Below are positions 5,972 to 6,182 of a stretch of 6,182 nucleotides of DNA, in pieces; positions within the stretch are counted from its first letter, which is position 1; the number at the start of each line of letters is the position of its first letter. The notes beneath the pieces are model-generated. The model was not told the DNA's origin. It made no database searches and saw nothing but the letters and a program-made list of their open reading frames with translations. The stretch lies in the NCBI GenBank assembly GCA_022561955.1, contig JADFQF010000100.1, positions 1 through 6,182 on the forward strand. Reading direction: 5' to 3'. A program made the position numbers and the translations under genes. This DNA is from Chloroflexota bacterium. Its GTDB lineage: Bacteria > Chloroflexota > Dehalococcoidia > SAR202 > UBA11138.

Positions 5972-6137
5972 AGCCCATCCAAAAACCTCATTTGGAAGTT
6001 CCACGGTCCTTCGACAGTGCTCTCCGCTGCGGCGGAGTCCGATGATATTCCGTATAAAGAGTCGGACAGGACGAACGGAAAACTGCCCGTTCGTGGTGAG
6101 CCTGTCGAACCATTCGTGGCAGTTTTCGGATAGGCTC
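5971..6137. mobile_element. MITE-like element with terminal inverted repeats
   Basis: A 167-bp non-coding segment bounded by GAGCCCATCCAAAAAC (5971-5986) and GTTTTCGGATAGGCTC (6122-6137), which match as inverted repeats at 14 of 16 positions. Inside are further inverted repeats: TTCGACAG (6010-6017) with CTGTCGAA (6102-6109), CTCCGC with GCGGAG (6022-6037), GTCCGA (6037-6042) with TCGGAC (6062-6067), ACGAACGG (6071-6078) with CCGTTCGT (6087-6094), and GAAAACTGCC (6078-6087) with GGCAGTTTTC (6118-6127). The flanks are TTA on the left and TTG on the right, only a possible imperfect 3-bp target duplication. There is no transposase. The right half resembles the gaacgg/ccgttcgtggtgag-type intergenic repeats common in many environmental bacterial genomes. 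The first base of the element is the last base of the gdh stop codon. Confidence 0.6.
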
Positions 6138-6182
6138 TTGGTCTGCGTGCCGGTGACGTAAGGCACATGAGACCTGACTCTT

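Noticed and set aside
5660..6166. A 168-codon minus-strand frame over the gdh 3' end and the repeat element
   Set aside because: Antisense to the conserved end of gdh and translating through the inverted-repeat element. No family resemblance.

Overview
This window shows a GC-rich bacterial chromosome segment with four solidly supported protein genes. Reading left to right they are: a MoeB/ThiF-family E1-like adenylyltransferase (minus), a GT20 trehalose-6-phosphate-synthase-type glycosyltransferase (plus), a DUF4097-like putative lipoprotein (minus), and a Glu/Leu/Phe/Val-type glutamate dehydrogenase (plus). None shares an operon with another. Long intergenic stretches separate most of them, and the genes are arranged as divergent and convergent pairs. 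No ribosomal, tRNA, phage, CRISPR or plasmid genes are visible. The gene set, the intergenic repeat type and the base composition would fit an environmental Chloroflexota (SAR202/Dehalococcoidia-like) or similar genome. That placement is a guess from general knowledge, not something the window proves.

Region 1-1420 (minus strand): a moeB-like gene ends in a perfect 15-bp hairpin terminator. Upstream of it lies an unusual leader. A good sigma-70-type promoter (TTGAAG-17-TATACT, extended -10) is followed by about 315 nt of RNA. That RNA contains a 19-codon ORF with four Cys codons (MMKTISCICCSSFRQCEVG), two mutually exclusive GC-rich hairpins, and a strong intrinsic terminator placed about 145 bp before the moeB start codon. 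The arrangement resembles a cysteine-responsive attenuator in front of a sulfur-carrier-activating enzyme, and it is the most interesting item here.

Region 1420-3284: a second, near-consensus promoter (TTGACA-17-TATGAT) points the other way. It should drive the GT20 gene through a roughly 200-nt leader. The GT20 gene starts at a TTG codon fixed by a GAGGAGG ribosome-binding site and an upstream in-frame stop. No trehalose-6-phosphate phosphatase gene is present. The gene converges on the DUF4097-like gene with no clear terminator between them.

Region 4158-6182: the first ~390 bp of the gap hold nothing recognisable. Then comes the glutamate dehydrogenase control region, with a TATAAT box bracketed by two TGGAATCA direct repeats 21 bp apart and a bulged GC-rich hairpin in the putative 5' UTR. 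The dehydrogenase gene is complete. Immediately at its stop codon begins a 167-bp element with 16-bp imperfect terminal inverted repeats and nested internal inverted repeats, which looks like a MITE. It supplies the last base of the stop codon. The last 45 bases hold nothing I can identify.
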